From: Acidilobaceae archaeon UBA158
GTDB lineage: Archaea; Thermoproteota; Thermoprotei_A; Sulfolobales; Acidilobaceae
Direction of reading: 5' to 3'
DNA: 35,039 nucleotides
Assembly (NCBI GenBank): GCA_002506595.1
Contig: DAXV01000077.1
Coordinates: 26,915-61,953 of the forward strand
Within the stretch, counting starts at the first letter, position 1. Every line of letters begins with the position of its first letter. The notes under the pieces are model-generated. The model was not told the origin of the DNA and did no database searches. It was given only the letters and a program-made list of their open reading frames with translations. This document shows positions 8,154-17,343 of the stretch, in pieces. The translations under genes and the position numbers were made by a program.

Positions 8154-9031
8154 AGCTCTTTCCTCCTTGCCTCTAACTGCTCTATTTGATATCCCATAAA
8201 CTCTGCTGCAGTTATTAGAGAAACACCATTACTATTTGCTAATTTATAATGATCCTTTAATATATCTTTATAATGTATATCTCTTAACAAATGATGATCA
8301 GCTACTATTGTTTTTGAAACTTGATTTTCAATAAGAATCTTCATATTTTCAAGTCCCTTATTTACTGATTCTTGAGATACCTTATAGCCTGCAAAATATG
8401 TAGGAGGACCGCTCATTATTAATAAATCTGCACCTTTCCATTCCAATAATTTTTCCAAAGCTTCTTGATTACCTGGTCCCTGAATATCACTACCAAATAT
8501 TATAGACTTATCATTACAAATTATCCTTGCCATTACAAGCTTTCCAACTTTTGTTTTATCTTCTCCATGCCATAATGCATTTGAAAATTCTATTTTTAGT
8601 TCACCAAAATCAAATCTATTTCCATCAGCAATGTTAATATTTGCCTTTTCTCCAACTTTGTTATCTACCAGAAAAACCTTTGCTCTATATGATTGACTTC
8701 TATTTATATTCTTTTTCGGGTCTTTAATAAATAAAGTTTTGCCATAGTAAAGATTAGGTTTATCTTTAATGTAATGATCGTAGTGATAATGAGTTATTAT
8801 AATATAATCAGATATTTTTATTGCATCTTCTATTTCTTTTAAAACATGATTTAATCTTTGAATTTCAATTTCATGAGGAGGCAAACCATATCTTCTTGGG
8901 GCTAGTGAAGCACCTAAATCAATACCAATATTTTTATTGCATACATTTACAAATGTCGCTAATGATCTAACTCCAAAACTATCAGAACCTAAAATTGAGA
9001 CGTTAAAATCATCAATTTTCACAGTTTTCAA
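8141..9031 (-). CDS. UPF0282-type metallo-beta-lactamase-fold protein
   Basis: Protein of 296 residues with the metallo-hydrolase signature THYHYDH (His81, His83, Asp85, His86), further His in ALWHGEDK, FGSDIQGPG as the bridging Asp, and ADHHLLRD near the C-terminus. The overall pattern matches the archaeal UPF0282 family, whose substrate is not known; MBL-fold relatives include RNases. TTG start with GGGGGTT upstream. The gene overlaps nep1 and lies 63 bases downstream of trm10, so an RNA-related job is an attractive inference from context only. Confidence 0.85.
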   Translation of the reverse strand: MKTVKIDDFNVSILGSDSFGVRSLATFVNVCNKNIGIDLGASLAPRRYGLPPHEIEIQRLNHVLKEIEDAIKISDYIIITHYHYDHYIKDKPNLYYGKTLFIKDPKKNINRSQSYRAKVFLVDNKVGEKANINIADGNRFDFGELKIEFSNALWHGEDKTKVGKLVMARIICNDKSIIFGSDIQGPGNQEALEKLLEWKGADLLIMSGPPTYFAGYKVSQESVNKGLENMKILIENQVSKTIVADHHLLRDIHYKDILKDHYKLANSNGVSLITAAEFMGYQIEQLEARRKELWGK

Positions 9032-9094
9032 TCTTAACCCCCTTATATTAAATCTTTGTATAATATATAATATTTAAAATATTAAATAGAGAAG

Positions 9095-10150
9095 TTAACC
9101 TCTAACATCTATATGGGCCCTTTTCGCTGCTTCTAAATACTCATCGAAAGTTAACGGTAGCCAAGTTTTTAAAGAATCGTAATTTTCTTTTGTAACATAT
9201 TTAACTCCTCCCTCTTCTCTTGATTCTTTTACAATTTCACGATATGCTCTAGCTATTCTATCTTTCTTTGTCATAGTAGATATAATAGCTTTTGTTATAT
9301 CTCCATTATATAAATATCTTGTTTTTAGCAATATTTCTAATATCCTATTTATTCTTTCAGGAACCCCTATAACAGAACCTTTAAGCTCTAACCTTCTAGG
9401 AATGCCCCATGGCACTAAACTATCTAGCATTCTGCTCATACCAGGTCTTGGTATTTTGTCAACAATTCCTCCTATAAGAAATGCATCTGCAGTCAAAACA
9501 TCTTCAGGTTTTAAAGCATTAGGCGCATCTGGCCTTAATATTATCACTTTATCTGCATCAAATCCCCATAATATTTCACTAGGTCTTGCATTAGATATGG
9601 AAACTTTGTTGTATCCGAGAACCTCTAATAACCATTTGCTTGTCTCTTCATCAGCGCCTGTTATTGCTAAATGAGAATCCCATAGATATTCCCTTAATAT
9701 TGAAAGGCTTATTCCTATTTGTAATCTTAACTTAGCTAGCTCTTCCGGGGTATGAATAAATTTCATGCTCATATCAATAACAAATAAAGGTAAAGGAGGT
9801 TGAGGTAAATAATCTAATAATGATCTCCATGAAAGTGATTTTGTGTTTGGATTAACTTTTCTGCTAACAATAACATCGGCGTTTTCATTACCATCAGAAT
9901 ATAATATAATTTTTTTATTCCCTTTCCATTCTTGAGAATATATTTCTTTTCCATGATAATTCGCATCCTCTATAAATGAATATTCTCTTATTAAAGTTTC
10001 TGTAGCCAAATATTGAAATCCTAGTCTAGTTATTTTGTTTAATTCTAGCCATTCTCTAGAACCTATTTTAGAGTAACCATAATTTTCCATGAATTTTAGA
10101 AGCGCTTCAAATGGTCTATTGCTTACTGATGATTTACTCGTTTTTTGCAC
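9095..10150 (-). CDS. trm10: Archaeal Trm10 tRNA (position 9) methyltransferase
   Basis: SPOUT-family enzyme of 351 residues. The central SAM knot contains PLFVIDMSM, DAFLIGGIVDKIPRPGMS and the following helix; the C-terminal part is a helical tail. Crenarchaeal Trm10 methylates N1 of A (and sometimes G) at tRNA position 9. The N-terminal domain (about 1-130) is archaeal-specific. Start is uncertain: GTG at 10150 sits inside GGGGTG, two bases after the rnhB stop; the next candidate Met is 20 codons further in. Tight spacing to rnhB means one transcript. Confidence 0.88.
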   Translation of the reverse strand: MQKTSKSSVSNRPFEALLKFMENYGYSKIGSREWLELNKITRLGFQYLATETLIREYSFIEDANYHGKEIYSQEWKGNKKIILYSDGNENADVIVSRKVNPNTKSLSWRSLLDYLPQPPLPLFVIDMSMKFIHTPEELAKLRLQIGISLSILREYLWDSHLAITGADEETSKWLLEVLGYNKVSISNARPSEILWGFDADKVIILRPDAPNALKPEDVLTADAFLIGGIVDKIPRPGMSRMLDSLVPWGIPRRLELKGSVIGVPERINRILEILLKTRYLYNGDITKAIISTMTKKDRIARAYREIVKESREEGGVKYVTKENYDSLKTWLPLTFDEYLEAAKRAHIDVRG

Positions 10151-10152
10151 CC

Positions 10153-10839
10153 CTATTTCATGAAATCTTGGAGGGACTTAGATGTTCTTTTACTTTTCTT
10201 TATATAAAATTCTGTGCCTTTTAATGTTTCCCATGAATATCTTATGAATAATGGTTTGTTTCCTTTTTTCAATTCTGAAAATACATAGTCAATTGTTTCA
10301 GGATCTGATGGATATCCACTACCTTTAACTCCATATAATTTTCTTAATATTTCAATTCTTCTATCTCTAATAACCTTTGCTATTATACTAGCTGCTGAAA
10401 CAACAAGATAATTTACATCAGCTTTTGGTTCAACTATTAATTCACCTTTGAATCCTAATTGTTTTAACTTTGATGGCATTATTCTAAGAAATCCAAACTT
10501 ATCAATAATTATTGATTTTATTTCATTAACATTACCAATTTGCCTTTTTAAGTTTAAAATATTTTGTATCGCTGCTTTTTCTTCTAGCACGTTTATATTG
10601 TTTCTATCAATATCACATGGTCTTATTGGAATAACAGAAAATAGTCCATTTTTAGTTAAAATGCTGTATAAATATTCTCTTTGATTAGGAGTAAGCATTT
10701 TACTATCTCTAACCCCTATTTCTTTTAAGAAGCTAATTCTGCTTTCATGTATAGCATAAGAACCTACCATAAGCTCTCCAATAATACTTCCTCTTCCTGC
10801 TTCGTCAATACCTATTATCCACTTATCCTTATTACTCAT
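10153..10839 (-). CDS. rnhB: Ribonuclease HII
   Basis: Protein of 228 residues. The N-terminal IGIDEAGRGSIIGELM provides Asp12 and Glu13 of the metal-binding active site; GVRDSKML, ASIIAKVIRDRRIE and the YPSDPETIDYV block with another acidic ligand follow. It removes single ribonucleotides and RNA primers from DNA-RNA hybrids. ATG start with GGGG six bases upstream. Its stop codon is two bases before the trm10 start. Confidence 0.95.
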   Translation of the reverse strand: MSNKDKWIIGIDEAGRGSIIGELMVGSYAIHESRISFLKEIGVRDSKMLTPNQREYLYSILTKNGLFSVIPIRPCDIDRNNINVLEEKAAIQNILNLKRQIGNVNEIKSIIIDKFGFLRIMPSKLKQLGFKGELIVEPKADVNYLVVSAASIIAKVIRDRRIEILRKLYGVKGSGYPSDPETIDYVFSELKKGNKPLFIRYSWETLKGTEFYIKKSKRTSKSLQDFMK

Positions 10840-10902
10840 TCTATGCCCCTAAGTTATATTTAGATAAAAATTAATATATGTTATGAATTGATACCTATTT
10901 AT

Positions 10903-11343
10903 TTAAGATTGATATTCTTGTTGAGTATTTTGCATATTTTTCTTCCATTCTTCAACTACATCATATCCATATACTTCTTTCAATAATTCTCTCCCTTCTT
11001 CAGTGACCATATCAGGATTCCAAGGGGGGTCAAATGTAACTTCTATATCTATGTTATCATCAATATCTGGAATTCTATCTTTTACAGCCTCTTCTACATA
11101 TGCTAAAATTGATCCTGTAACTGGGCATCCTATAGCTGTTAAAGTCATAACTATCATTACTTTTGGTTTGTTATCAACATATTTAGCTTCTATTTGATAT
11201 ATTAGGCCTAAATCATAAACATTTACCGGTATTTCCGGGTCGTAAACTTCTTTTAAAGCTTCTTCTACTTTCCTTATTAGTTCTTCATCGCCTGAAACTT
11301 CAAGATTTGGAGGTCTTTTATTTTGTTTAACTTGTTCTGACAT
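10903..11343 (-). CDS. MIP18/DUF59 family iron-sulfur assembly factor
   Basis: Protein of 146 residues. Family marks: VEEALKEVYDPEIPVNVYDLGLIY near the N-terminus, the conserved Cys in TAIGCPVTGSI, and TFDPPWNPDMVTEEGRELL near the C-terminus. These proteins (SufT, PaaD, MIP18 relatives) act in maturation of Fe-S proteins as target or carrier factors. A disordered tail with a Gln-rich end follows the domain. ATG start with AGGGAT seven bases upstream. It lies 63 bases upstream of rnhB on the same strand. Confidence 0.9.
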   Translation of the reverse strand: MSEQVKQNKRPPNLEVSGDEELIRKVEEALKEVYDPEIPVNVYDLGLIYQIEAKYVDNKPKVMIVMTLTAIGCPVTGSILAYVEEAVKDRIPDIDDNIDIEVTFDPPWNPDMVTEEGRELLKEVYGYDVVEEWKKNMQNTQQEYQS

Positions 11344-11399
11344 TTTAATCCCTATTAATTTATGAACTGGGAAGTTAAAAATAGAAGTTAATACTTTAT

Positions 11400-11600
11400 C
11401 TATATTTTATTTTTATAAATTTTATAAATAATATAATATGATATATATGGTGAAGCTAGCATAATTGTAACTCCTAGCCATAATAACTTCTGGTTATAAA
11501 AAAACTTTGTATTTATAATAATTATCAATGCACCAATTAACGCAATAACAATAGTTAAAATTATCTGTTGGTTAACAATACTCCTCAGATATTTTTCCAT
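11400..11600 (-). CDS. Small two-helix membrane protein
   Basis: Protein of 66 residues from the ATG at 11600 (MEKYLRSIVNQQ). Two hydrophobic stretches, roughly residues 11-31 and 39-60, with a lysine-rich C-terminus, suggest a hairpin in the membrane with both ends in the cytoplasm. It overlaps the end of the CinA-like gene by 29 bases in another frame. A longer form from TTG at 11627 is possible but has no ribosome site. No family recognised. Moderate confidence because the region is AT-rich. Confidence 0.55.
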   Translation of the reverse strand: MEKYLRSIVNQQIILTIVIALIGALIIIINTKFFYNQKLLWLGVTIMLASPYISYYIIYKIYKNKI

Positions 11601-12375
11601 TGAGTTTCTTTGCTTCTTCTTTGACAATTTCTAAAGCACTCTCCGCTTTTTTCTTTGCTTCACTCTTATCATTATCAGATGCAAGTACTTTAATTTCAAG
11701 TATTGGATTGCTTACCTCAATACCTTTAGGATGACTTTTAATATATAAATTTGAAAACTTTTTGTCAATTTGCTCCAAAATTGGTGCTATTGATGATTCT
11801 GGAACTCCTACTAATTTAAATCCACATTCAACAACAGATATGGGAGGCAAGATCTTACTTATCCTATTTATTACTTCTTCTTCAAATATTGCTTCCATTT
11901 CCTTCGGTACTCCTGGTAAGGAAATAATTATTTTATTATTAGTTTCCAGGAATAATCCTGGTGCTGTACCAACAGAATTCTTTAATGGGATTCCTCCTTC
12001 AGGTAAGTATGCCATCTTTTCTCTTTCTTTTGTCATTGGTAAATTAGCTATTTCAAATTTTTTCTTTATCATATCAAAAGCAATAGAATTCAATATCAAT
12101 TCTTTATTAAGAGCTTTTGCAACAGCTTCAATAGTTTTATCATCATAAGTGGGCCCTAATCCACCTGTTGTTATAATTAGATCGGCTTTATCTAACCCTC
12201 TTTTTATTTCTTCTACTATATCATCAATTTCATCAGGTACTGTAATAATTCTTGTTACTTTTACTCCTAAAAATGTTAAACGCTTTGAGAGCCAGGATGC
12301 ATTGGTGTTAGTTATTCTTCCTATTAAAATTTCATTTCCTATTGATAATATCCAGGCCTTAACTTCTTTTATCAT
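11572..12375 (-). CDS. CinA-like molybdopterin-binding-fold protein
   Basis: Protein of 267 residues of the CinA N-terminal (MoaB/Mog-like, COG1058) family. Seen: ILSIGNEILIGRITNTNASWLSKRL at the N-terminus, TTGGLGPTYDDKT as the typical binding loop, and ISLPGVPKEMEAIF. Bacterial relatives hydrolyse ADP-ribose or form part of NMN deamidase; here the separate C-terminal deamidase domain is absent, as usual for archaeal members, so the activity is unknown. ATG start with TGGGAT seven bases upstream. It is the first protein gene after tRNA-Ala on the minus strand. Confidence 0.88.
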   Translation of the reverse strand: MIKEVKAWILSIGNEILIGRITNTNASWLSKRLTFLGVKVTRIITVPDEIDDIVEEIKRGLDKADLIITTGGLGPTYDDKTIEAVAKALNKELILNSIAFDMIKKKFEIANLPMTKEREKMAYLPEGGIPLKNSVGTAPGLFLETNNKIIISLPGVPKEMEAIFEEEVINRISKILPPISVVECGFKLVGVPESSIAPILEQIDKKFSNLYIKSHPKGIEVSNPILEIKVLASDNDKSEAKKKAESALEIVKEEAKKLNGKISEEYC

Positions 12376-12418
12376 TTTTATCCCAGATATATTGTTTTGA
12401 AAATTGTTTATATATTTT

Positions 12419-12430
12419 AAAAATAAAAAT
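12419..12430 (-). terminator. T-rich terminator after tRNA-Ala
   Basis: On the minus strand the tRNA 3' end is followed after about 16 bases by ATTTTTATTTTT. Archaeal transcripts commonly end at such T-runs without a hairpin. Confidence 0.5.
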
Positions 12431-12445
12431 CTCGGCCAGTTTATG

Positions 12446-12519
12446 TGGACCGGCCGGGATTTGAACCCGGGGCCTCTCGGATGCCAACCGAGCGCTCTTC
12501 CAGTCTGAGCTACCGGCCC
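12446..12519 (-). tRNA. tRNA-Ala (anticodon GGC)
   Basis: A complete 74-base cloverleaf without encoded CCA. Acceptor GGGCCGG pairs with CCGGTCC; D stem GCTC/GAGC; anticodon stem CTCGG/CCGAG with loop TTGGCAT giving anticodon GGC; T arm CCGGG-TTCAAAT-CCCGG. The third acceptor pair is G3-U70, the universal alanine identity element, so the assignment is firm. No intron. A TATA-like TTTATATAAT lies 15-24 bases upstream (12534-12543). Confidence 0.98.
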
Positions 12520-12632
12520 TCAATCTTAATGATTATATAAAAGGATTTATAAATATAAGCATATCTATTTAAACATCATTATAAAATAAATCTAATTATT
12601 TTTATATTAAAAAAGAATAAAAACCTAATGAA

Positions 12633-15296
12633 TTAATGCCTCCTAGAAATAAAAATGATTGCAACAACTATAACAATAACTATAACCCCAGTAGTACCAA
12701 CAAAGGAAATATTTGTTGAAATTTCTGCATTTTCTATAATTGGGCCATTAACTGTTAGATTTGAATTGTTTGGCAATGTGTAATTTCCTACCCATGTTAT
12801 AGTTTCATATATTGGAACATGTTCATAAAGTCTTATAATAGATCCTGAATTATACCAATTACTAACCCCATTTATTGTTGCTAAGAACTGTTTAACATAA
12901 TATGGCGTTATATTTAGCGGAGATAATACAATAATGTTATTGCTTTGATTTAATATATATCTCTCGTTATTGCTTATATATACAAATTTAGGTAATTTAA
13001 TTGAAGTATTATTATTAAACCATGCAGTTATTGTACCATTTGGGAAATTAATTCTAACAAGGTATTGTTTAATGTAGCTTATTGTTTCATTGATTGCTTT
13101 ATCAACTATGATACTGCTTGTTTGATTTATTACATATCTTTCACTTCCATTATAAATGATTTTTGGTATTGATATAATTGAATTAGAGTTATACCAATTG
13201 TTTATAGTGCTATTAGGTAAAACAATGTAAATTAAATATTGCTTAACATAGTTCGGCGTTATATTTAAAGGCTCACTAGCATAAAGAATGCTCGTTTGAT
13301 TAATAATATACCTTGTTGAACCATTTATGATAATTTTTGGTAAGATAATGGTTGAGTTTGCATTATACCATTGATTAATAGTGCCGTTAGGCAAAGTAAT
13401 TTTTACGTAATATTGTTTTATATAAGATGGAGTAATGTTAATTGGTTTATTTATAATTATTTCACTTGTCTGGTTAAGTTTATACCTTGTTAAGCCATTA
13501 TATATGATTATAGGTAATTTTATTATAGAGCTTGCATTGTACCAATTTGATATACTTCCATTAGGGAGATTTATCAAAACAAAATACTGATACATTAAAG
13601 ATGCATAGATATTAACAGGATTAAGTAATTGCAATTTCGTTACATTAGAGTTTATTAATTCTCTAACTGTATTATTAAAATAATAATATTTGAAAATATT
13701 AATAGTTGTAGACTCATTATACCAATTGCTCTTTAAAGTAGTATTTATTCCATTTATTTGTGCAGGAATTTGTATGTTTACTGTTAAATAATATTGTTGT
13801 TTGTAAAATGCCGTCACATTAGTGTTTGCATATAAGATTAAAGAATTATTCTTAATTATTTTATTGTTTACAACTAGATATTCGAATATCATTCTACTAC
13901 TTGAATTTTCATAGTAAATCAATGGGAATGTTATGTTAGCCTTTATAGAAAACTCATATCTTCCACTATTTTCTGAAGTTCCATTAATATAAAACGGAAC
14001 GGGCGATGATACATTAACAATACCTCCAGTAATATTAAACGTTTTTGAAAATGATATTATTGGATTAGGGCCTGCATATAGAATAGCTGTTAAATTATAT
14101 TGTCCAGATGGTAAGAAATAGTTAATTGGAGAATAATTTCCAAAAGTTTCATTATAATAACCATTGTTTCCAGAGATAATTATTTTCCATTCTCCTTTTG
14201 GAGGAATAAGATATAATTTAAGTAGATGCCCGTTTAATATATACAAAGAATTTGGTTGCCATAAAAATTCTTGTTTATTATATCCGTGTACTTGATATAC
14301 TAATCCAAGACTATTGTTATAATTATAATATTCAGTAATTCCATTATATTGATTAACATTTTCAGCTGTTGCAAATGCTGTAAAAACTGATGGTTGAAGG
14401 CTAACACCATCAGGCACACTATAAAATCTACCATTATATTCGTAATAGAGCATCATAGAAGCGTTCCAGCTATAAACGCTTAGTTGTGCTCCCCCACCTT
14501 CACCGCCTACAACCCATTGAGTAACAAAAGGATAGTATGGTATATTAGAATTTATTGAGTTATGTATTCCTATAAGGAACTTAGGATTATTAGATTTAAC
14601 ACGAATTGTTATTATATCATACAAAATCCATCCAGAATTATATGTTTTATTTTGAAATTCATAATACATGTAAATCTGAGGGTAACCAATGCTATTTTGG
14701 CTCAAAACCATTTTAGTATATAAATAAAATGGTGATAAAGTTGTATAATACAAAACATTATTATTTGTTAAAGCGAAGCTATAATAATATACTTGGTTAT
14801 TAGATGTAGAAAAATTCCCATAACCAGAAACTAGGCTTTGATTTATGCTAAAACTTGGATATGAACTATTCCATAAGTTATCTAACACGTAAACATAATA
14901 AAGACCGTTTTGAGATTCGACAACAAAAACATCTTGAGCCCATAAAGTCATGCTATTAGTTACATTAAAATTTGAGTTTAATTGCACTGAAAATGCATTA
15001 TTGTTAACAGGAGGGCCAGAATAAAAGTTTCCTCCATAGAACGCAAAATATCCCATAAGACTATTGGTGGTATAATAATAATTCACAATTTGATTATTTA
15101 TTAAAGCTGATCCATTATCGTTGATTCCTATACTTTCATTTAATCCAGATTGAAAATCAATTTTTGCGTTATATATTGAAACATTGTTTTGAATATTTTC
15201 ATATTTAGTTATTTTCATAGCATAAGAATATTGTATCATAAAAATGACTAAAAATAATAAAGTCAAGGATAATATTTTGATATTATTTAATCTCAA
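12633..15296 (-). CDS. Thermopsin-like (peptidase A5) surface protein with tandem repeats
   Basis: Protein of 887 residues. A signal peptide (about residues 1-26, ending QYSYA) is followed by a thermopsin-type domain: SALINNQIVNYYYTTNSLMGY, SVQLNSNFNV and WAQDVFVVESQNGLYYVYVLDNLWN resemble the acid protease thermopsin. The second half is beta-rich and includes four consecutive 58-59-residue repeats (570-802), each with a QY-x5-LPNGTI-x2-WYN core. A final hydrophobic helix (about 863-883) and RRH anchor the protein in the membrane. N-x-S/T glycosylation sites are abundant. TTG at 15296 is preferred, seven bases after GGGG; TTG at 15302 is also in frame. Likely a secreted, membrane-tethered acid protease or cell-surface protein. 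Confidence 0.8.
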   Translation of the reverse strand: MRLNNIKILSLTLLFLVIFMIQYSYAMKITKYENIQNNVSIYNAKIDFQSGLNESIGINDNGSALINNQIVNYYYTTNSLMGYFAFYGGNFYSGPPVNNNAFSVQLNSNFNVTNSMTLWAQDVFVVESQNGLYYVYVLDNLWNSSYPSFSINQSLVSGYGNFSTSNNQVYYYSFALTNNNVLYYTTLSPFYLYTKMVLSQNSIGYPQIYMYYEFQNKTYNSGWILYDIITIRVKSNNPKFLIGIHNSINSNIPYYPFVTQWVVGGEGGGAQLSVYSWNASMMLYYEYNGRFYSVPDGVSLQPSVFTAFATAENVNQYNGITEYYNYNNSLGLVYQVHGYNKQEFLWQPNSLYILNGHLLKLYLIPPKGEWKIIISGNNGYYNETFGNYSPINYFLPSGQYNLTAILYAGPNPIISFSKTFNITGGIVNVSSPVPFYINGTSENSGRYEFSIKANITFPLIYYENSSSRMIFEYLVVNNKIIKNNSLILYANTNVTAFYKQQYYLTVNIQIPAQINGINTTLKSNWYNESTTINIFKYYYFNNTVRELINSNVTKLQLLNPVNIYASLMYQYFVLINLPNGSISNWYNASSIIKLPIIIYNGLTRYKLNQTSEIIINKPINITPSYIKQYYVKITLPNGTINQWYNANSTIILPKIIINGSTRYIINQTSILYASEPLNITPNYVKQYLIYIVLPNSTINNWYNSNSIISIPKIIYNGSERYVINQTSSIIVDKAINETISYIKQYLVRINFPNGTITAWFNNNTSIKLPKFVYISNNERYILNQSNNIIVLSPLNITPYYVKQFLATINGVSNWYNSGSIIRLYEHVPIYETITWVGNYTLPNNSNLTVNGPIIENAEISTNISFVGTTGVIVIVIVVAIIFISRRH
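12891..13589 (-). repeat. Four tandem 58-59-residue repeats within the thermopsin-like gene
   Basis: Repeat units begin at codons for QYFVLINLPNG, QYYVKITLPNG, QYLIYIVLPNS and QYLVRINFPNG and each ends near NITPxYxK. Each unit carries W-Y/F-N, a LPKIIYNG-like strand, RYxxNQTS and a final linker. A diverged unit precedes them and a shortened one (QFLATINGVSNWYNSGS) follows. Similar repeats occur in other archaeal secreted proteins (recalled, not searched). Confidence 0.85.
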
Positions 15297-15386
15297 GAGC
15301 AAACCCCTTTTTATTGCAATTATTAAAAAACAAAAACTAATATAAAAATTTTCGTTTTTGTTGAAACATGATTTTTATTTCTTTTT

Positions 15387-16808
15387 TTAAGATCTCCTTT
15401 TATTTCTTAATGCTGACAAAATAGCTCCAATAAAAATTATGATAGAAGAAATTAGGTAAAGCCTTCTAAGTCCTAAAATAAATAATTGCGCTGAGACCTG
15501 ATAATTAGCAATCGCTAGTCCAGTAAATACTGATGAAAGCACGTATTTTGGAATATATGTTGCAACTATTAAACTAGCCACTGCAAGACTTAGCGATTGC
15601 CCTAAAAATCTCATGAGATTTAATGATCCTGAAGCAACACCTAGTTTATCTTTGCTAACTGATCCCATTACAGCACTCGTATTTGGCGAAGAGAATAATC
15701 CCATACCAACACCTATAATGACCATCCTAAGTGATATCTCAAATAAACTCGTTTTAAGGCCTAGGGGAATTAAAAGTAATAACCCGAGCATTATTAAAAG
15801 CATACCTAACGTAGCCAATAATCTTGAGCCAATTTTATCTGATAACCAACCACTAATTGGTGATAGAACTACCATGGATATTGAAAGAGATATTAAAGCT
15901 ATGCTTGTTATTAGAGGAGAAAATTCTAAAATCCTTTGCATATAAAATGATATAAAGAATGAGAGGTAAAAATATCCCGTATAATTAAGTAAAGCAGCTA
16001 AATTACCTGCTGTAAACATTATATTGTTTTTAAGTAGTTTAACATCTAATATTGCTTTGTTTGGATTTATATATTCATAAATTAAAAACGCTCCAAACAT
16101 CACTAATCCAAATATAGAAAATAATATAGAATATATGTTCCAACTTATGAAAGACCCGTAAGTTAAGCCATAAATTATGGTAAATAATCCAATAATTAGT
16201 AAAGCAGATCCAATGAAATCCATTTTTTCATTTAATTTAATACTAGATTCTTTTATATATTTAATTGATAAAACATATCCAATAATTGCTAGTGGAACTG
16301 TAACGAAAAATATATATCTCCATGTTGTTATACTAACAATAAGACCACCTATAACAGGTCCTAAAGTTGTTCCTAGATATACGGAGAAGGACCATATACC
16401 AAATGCTCTGCCTCTCATATTATTAGGAAATGTTTCTGTTATTATGGCGCCTCCGACAGCTAATATAAATGCAGCACCAATTCCTTGAATTATGCGCCAT
16501 AAATCTAATTCAAAACCATTAAATGATAATCCACTCATTATAGTACCTATAGTGAAAATTAAGTAACCATTCGTGAAAAATTTTTTCTTACCTTTTATAT
16601 CAGATAATCTACCAATAGGTAAAAGTAATACTGTTAATGCCATAAGATATCCTAAAGGAACCCATATAGTTTCTATATAGCTCATTCTTAAGTCTCTTGA
16701 AATAAAAGGTAATGAAATGCTAACTATAGTACTGTCTAATGGAGTCAGTATTGCAGCAAATGATGTTGTCAATGATACAATCCATAGATATTTTTTATCA
16801 GCGTTCAA
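15387..16808 (-). CDS. MFS exporter, DHA2 (14-helix, EmrB/QacA-like) type
   Basis: Protein of 473 residues with about 14 hydrophobic helices. It shows LTPLDSTIVSISLPFI in helix 1 (acidic residue typical of DHA2 pumps), motif A GRLSDIKGKKKFF between helices 2 and 3, and motif C-like GTTLGPVIGGLI in helix 5. Proton-driven export of toxic organic compounds is the usual role; the substrate is unknown. TTG start with TAGGAG five bases upstream. It lies between the SRP RNA and the thermopsin-like gene on the same strand. Confidence 0.88.
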   Translation of the reverse strand: MNADKKYLWIVSLTTSFAAILTPLDSTIVSISLPFISRDLRMSYIETIWVPLGYLMALTVLLLPIGRLSDIKGKKKFFTNGYLIFTIGTIMSGLSFNGFELDLWRIIQGIGAAFILAVGGAIITETFPNNMRGRAFGIWSFSVYLGTTLGPVIGGLIVSITTWRYIFFVTVPLAIIGYVLSIKYIKESSIKLNEKMDFIGSALLIIGLFTIIYGLTYGSFISWNIYSILFSIFGLVMFGAFLIYEYINPNKAILDVKLLKNNIMFTAGNLAALLNYTGYFYLSFFISFYMQRILEFSPLITSIALISLSISMVVLSPISGWLSDKIGSRLLATLGMLLIMLGLLLLIPLGLKTSLFEISLRMVIIGVGMGLFSSPNTSAVMGSVSKDKLGVASGSLNLMRFLGQSLSLAVASLIVATYIPKYVLSSVFTGLAIANYQVSAQLFILGLRRLYLISSIIIFIGAILSALRNKRRS

Positions 16809-16908
16809 ATTAACTCCTAATGAATTTATATTTTCCAGAAATATAAATTCTATCTAAATAAAAATATTAACTTTTCATAAACTTTATCAATATGAAAAAT
16901 ATTTGCCA

Positions 16909-17213
16909 TGTGCGGCTTCTCATCACGTTATGCTATGCAATGAAGGTTTAACCCCCATGATAAATCTACTCCGCAAACCGTGAACGTTTGCATTCGGGCA
17001 CAGGTTGCTCCCTTCCGGGCCTGGCCAGGTTCTCCCGATTACGGTTGTAGGTATCTATCCTCCAATAGACCCCCAACCACTGCAAACTCCACGGCGCGGA
17101 GTTCATCCTATCATGGAGACCATTCATTGCATAGCACGACGTGATGAGATTACTGGTCCCGCATTACGCCTTCGGAATTAAAGGGTGGCGAGCCCTTCAA
17201 CCCTACCCGCACA
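16909..17213 (-). ncRNA. ffs: Signal recognition particle (7S) RNA
   Basis: About 305 bases, much richer in G and C than the flanks. On the minus strand the conserved domain IV is plain: CAGGCCCGGAAGGGAGCAACC (17010-17030 region). The ends pair (TGTGCGGG at the 5' end with CCGCACA at the 3' end), and the long S-domain arms CTCATCACGT...ATGCAATGAATGG and TTCATTGCATAGCATAACGTGATGAG are mutually complementary. T-run TTTTT follows the 3' end. SRP19, its protein partner, is encoded at 30.5 kb. Exact ends are estimated from the terminal helix. Confidence 0.95.
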
Positions 17214-17230
17214 TTTATTAATTAATGATA

Positions 17231-17240
17231 TCTTATAGTA
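17231..17240 (-). promoter_or_regulatory. TATA-like element of the SRP RNA
   Basis: TACTATAAGA on the minus strand, about 18-27 bases before the inferred RNA 5' end at 17213, the expected archaeal TATA spacing. The surroundings are AT-rich, so the assignment rests on position. Confidence 0.4.
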
Positions 17241-17343
17241 AAAAATGTTACCTTATAATTAATTTCTTGAAATTTATAAAAAGAAAAAGCATATAGCTCA
17301 AAAAATATATATTGTTAAGATATATAATTACTTGGGGATTAAA

